DNA of 25,773 bases from an uncultured Gemmatimonadota bacterium (GTDB lineage Bacteria; Gemmatimonadota; Gemmatimonadetes; Gemmatimonadales; Gemmatimonadaceae): the NCBI GenBank assembly GCA_946479895.1, contig CAMLHT010000013.1, positions 1 to 25,773 of the forward strand, written 5' to 3'. The number at the start of each line of letters is the position of its first letter. Position 1 is the stretch's first letter. A program made the translations under genes and the position numbers. A model generated the notes under the pieces. It did no database searches and was not told where the DNA came from. It saw only the letters and a list, made by a program, of their open reading frames with translations. Shown piece by piece: positions 23,863 through 25,773 of this stretch.

Positions 23863-23937
23863 ATTCTCCCCTATCCCGCTATCAGTTCTATCGAGCGATC
23901 CAGCTGTTCCGCTATCCCGCCGACAATATATCCCGCT
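23863..23937. promoter_or_regulatory. Divergent promoter region with three TATCCCGC direct repeats
   Basis: TATCCCGC occurs exactly at 23872-23879, 23913-23920 and 23929-23936 in 75 bp, with centres 41 and 16 bp apart. AATATAT (23925-23931) contains a minus-strand TATATT box for the outer-membrane protein gene and a plus-strand TATATC only 5 bases before the GTG of the glycosidase-like gene. The repeats could be binding sites of a shared regulator, or chance repetition of a -10-like word. Confidence 0.45.
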
Positions 23938-25701
23938 GTGACACCCACTCCTTTACCCGCGGTTCCCTGGCAGATCACCGGCAACCACTGGCTGGCGATT
24001 CCGTGCATCCATCCCGCCGACGGATCGGTGCGCGCGCTGGGAATCCTCCACCGCGGCGCCCGCGGGGCGATCGAGCTCGCCGGCGATTCCGCGTTCCTCG
24101 ATGGAAAAGGCGCGCCACTCGCGATGCCCTCCTTCGAGATCGACGGCGTCGTCCGCAACCTGTCGGAAACGGGCATGGCCTGGGAGCGCGCGTTCGGCTG
24201 GGTGCCGACCTTCACCGCGACGCTCGATTCGATCGTGGTGCGGGGAACGATCTTCGCGCCCTTCGGCCGTGACGGCGACATTCCGGCGGCCGTGTACGCG
24301 CTCTCGCTGGAGAATCGCGGCGATGCCCCGAAGCGCGTGACCGTGCGGCTCGGCGGGACCTTCGGCCATCAGCAGCTGCGCATCCGGACGCCGCGCGAGC
24401 TGCCGGGCGATCGCGCCGTCACCCTCAACGAGGGCGGGACCATCGTCTTCGAGGGCACCACGGTCCCGGCATTCGTCGCGCTCGCGCTCGCCGCCGACGA
24501 GGCGGGGCCCGCCCACGTGGACGGGCAGTCCTACGAGCTGTCGCGCGTGCTCGAGCTGCCAGCCAACGGCCGGGAGCAGTGCGCTTTCTTCATCGCCTGC
24601 GCTCCCGAGCGCGATTCGGCGATGGCGACCGTGGAGGTCCTGCGGCGGCGCGGCTGGCGTGAGCTCCTCACGTCCACCCGTGAGGGCATCCGTTCGCTGG
24701 AGCAGAGCACCGGCAACGAGAACGTCGACCGGCTCATCAACCGCAACCTGCTGTTCTCCTACTTCTACTCGGCCGCGCGCGCCCTGGACGACGCGCACTA
24801 CTACGTCGTGCGGACGCGGTCGCCCTGGCACTCCGGGGGCGCCACCATCCGGGACTGGGAAGCCCTGATGTGGATCATCCCGGCCATCCAGCTCGCCGAC
24901 CCGCCGCTCGCGCGCGAGCTGCTCATGCGGGTGTGCGAGCTCCACGGCTACGCGCCGGGGCGGGGCAGCAACTACCTGGACGGCACCCTCTTCGCGCCCG
25001 GGTTCAACGTCGAATCCGTCGCCGCCTACGCCATTGCCATCGACCGGTACATCCGGGACGCGAGCGACGACCGCATCGTGGACGATCCGGTCATCGCCGA
25101 CACGTTGTACCTCGTGAGCGAAGACCTGGGCCGCCGGCGCGACGAGCGGATTCCGCTCTTCTCGACCGACGTCACCCTGTCCGGCCAGACCGCGGCCATG
25201 CCGTTCACCGTCCACGGCAACGCCGCCGTGGCTCAGGCGCTCGACGTGCTCCGGCGTACGCTGGACGAGGAGACGGCGGCGCGGGTCGAGGATCCCGAGG
25301 TGGTGCGGGCGGCCATCCGGCGGCACTTCGTCGTCAACGGCAGCTACGTCTCGGCCGTCGACCTCGCCGGCGGGAGCGTTCCGGCCGACGACCCCTCGGC
25401 GTCGATGCTCTGGCTGCCGTTCTTCGAGGCGGTGCCGCGGGAGGATTCGACGTACCGGCGGACGGCCAAGGCGCTCGCGCCGACTGAAATGCACCTGGCC
25501 CTCCAGTGCGCGCGACTGCTCGGCCCCGAATCGGCCGCGGTGCTGGAGTGGATGCGCCGGGCGCCGCTCGACGGCGGCCTGGCCGCCGAGGTCGTGGACG
25601 CGCAGGGGAAGGCCGTCGCGAACGGCGGCGACGCCGCGCTGTCCGGACTCGTCGCATGGTCGGCATGGTATGCGGTCCACGCACTTGGCCAGCGCGTGTG
25701 A
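23938..25701 (+). CDS. Predicted six-hairpin glycosidase-like protein
   Basis: The product has 587 aa from GTG 23938. The N-terminal half (residues 1-250) is beta-rich (WQITGNHWLAIPCIHP, ATLDSIVVRGTIFAPFG, AVYALSLENRGDAPKRVTVRLGG), like the beta-sandwich that precedes many (alpha/alpha)6-barrel glycosidases. The C-terminal half is helical with conserved-looking acidic and aromatic clusters (RTRSPWHSGGATIRDWEALMWIIPAIQ, YLDGTLFAPGFNVESVAAYAIAIDRYI). This resembles glucoamylase/glycogen-debranching-type barrels, but I cannot assign a family or catalytic pair. There is no signal peptide, so a cytoplasmic role is likely. No Shine-Dalgarno is seen; the frame is open far upstream on the opposite strand of the neighbour, so the start is inferred from the N-terminal strand and the promoter position. 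Confidence 0.75.
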   Translation: MTPTPLPAVPWQITGNHWLAIPCIHPADGSVRALGILHRGARGAIELAGDSAFLDGKGAPLAMPSFEIDGVVRNLSETGMAWERAFGWVPTFTATLDSIVVRGTIFAPFGRDGDIPAAVYALSLENRGDAPKRVTVRLGGTFGHQQLRIRTPRELPGDRAVTLNEGGTIVFEGTTVPAFVALALAADEAGPAHVDGQSYELSRVLELPANGREQCAFFIACAPERDSAMATVEVLRRRGWRELLTSTREGIRSLEQSTGNENVDRLINRNLLFSYFYSAARALDDAHYYVVRTRSPWHSGGATIRDWEALMWIIPAIQLADPPLARELLMRVCELHGYAPGRGSNYLDGTLFAPGFNVESVAAYAIAIDRYIRDASDDRIVDDPVIADTLYLVSEDLGRRRDERIPLFSTDVTLSGQTAAMPFTVHGNAAVAQALDVLRRTLDEETAARVEDPEVVRAAIRRHFVVNGSYVSAVDLAGGSVPADDPSASMLWLPFFEAVPREDSTYRRTAKALAPTEMHLALQCARLLGPESAAVLEWMRRAPLDGGLAAEVVDAQGKAVANGGDAALSGLVAWSAWYAVHALGQRV

Positions 25702-25712
25702 TCCTCTATATT
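25685..25712 (+). promoter_or_regulatory. Candidate promoter of tRNA-Gly
   Basis: TTGGCC (25685-25690) and TATATT (25707-25712) are 16 bp apart and end 9 bp before the tRNA. The -35 box overlaps the end of the preceding gene. Confidence 0.55.
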
Positions 25713-25721
25713 CCGTGCGAC

Positions 25722-25773
25722 GCGGGAATAGCTCAGTTGGTAGAGCACAACCTTGCCAAGGTTGGGGTCGCGG
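25722..25773 (+). tRNA. tRNA-Gly(GCC), 3' end cut by window
   Basis: The acceptor 5' strand is GCGGGAA, the D-arm is GCTC...GAGC with loop AGTTGGTA, and the anticodon stem CAACC/GGTTG encloses loop TTGCCAA with anticodon GCC at 25755-25757. The T-arm and 3' acceptor strand lie beyond the window. The reading as glycine is secure from the anticodon and the G1-C72-type acceptor start. Confidence 0.95.

Noticed and set aside
23953..25680. 575-codon open frame on the minus strand opposite the glycosidase-like gene
   Set aside because: The plus-strand frame has a structured, protein-like composition with hydrophobic cores; the minus-strand one is a low-hydrophobicity Arg/Asp/Gly/Val string.

Overview
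This is a high-GC, gene-dense bacterial chromosome segment made mostly of core genes with short gaps and many stop/start overlaps (TGATG, ATGA, GTGA). The gene order infC-rpmI-rplT-pheS-pheT-coiled coil-zapA-rny-folD-xseA-xseB-ispA-dxs-nadK-recN, a perfect Rex operator, GTG/TTG starts and a large serine/threonine/glycine-rich lipoprotein suggest a diderm soil-type bacterium. My best guess is Gemmatimonadota. This rests on general resemblance and was not tested by a search. No phage, insertion sequence, CRISPR array or defence island is visible.

Layout. (1) 1-2608: the 3' part of a GAF-SpoIIE phosphatase gene overlaps rsmA, which converges on rex across a long hairpin. rex has a perfect 18-bp Rex palindrome just upstream of its start. 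(2) 2609-2799: the rex/arcA divergent spacer is an interrupted inverted repeat with G-runs on one side and C-runs on the other. (3) 2800-7146: arcA (arginine deiminase), a DEDDh exonuclease and a metallo-beta-lactamase-fold hydrolase overlap one another; a separate lipoprotein gene follows. (4) 7147-8538: infC-rpmI-rplT has its own promoter, a roughly 200-nt leader with an attenuator-like terminator, a probable AUU start for IF3 and a strong terminator after rplT. (5) 8549-12652: pheS-pheT, a 97-aa coiled-coil gene and zapA; pheS begins directly downstream of a REP-like repeat. (6) 12653-12963: a 311-bp gap with another purine/pyrimidine inverted repeat and a foldable segment that may be a small RNA. 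(7) 12964-22279: rny, an inverted pair of REP-like repeats, then folD-xseA-xseB-ispA-dxs-nadK-recN. (8) 22258-25773: an outer-membrane-like protein gene on the minus strand, divergent from a predicted six-hairpin glycosidase-like gene, then a tRNA-Gly(GCC) cut by the window end.

How the genes work together. The ribosomal and PheRS genes form a translation block, and ZapA with the coiled-coil protein points to division. rny provides mRNA decay. folD supplies one-carbon units. ispA and dxs supply isoprenoid precursors, and nadK supplies NADP for these pathways. xseAB and recN belong to DNA repair. rex next to arcA suggests redox-linked control, though only rex autoregulation is directly supported.

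I saw no clearly novel multi-gene system. The most interesting signals are non-coding: the Rex operator beside the G-run/C-run inverted repeat, REP-like repeats lying exactly at the translation starts of pheS and folD, the infC leader, the zapA-rny structured segment, and a shared ACTAGC(C)TTACC motif before arcA and dxs, both of which lack a clear Shine-Dalgarno.
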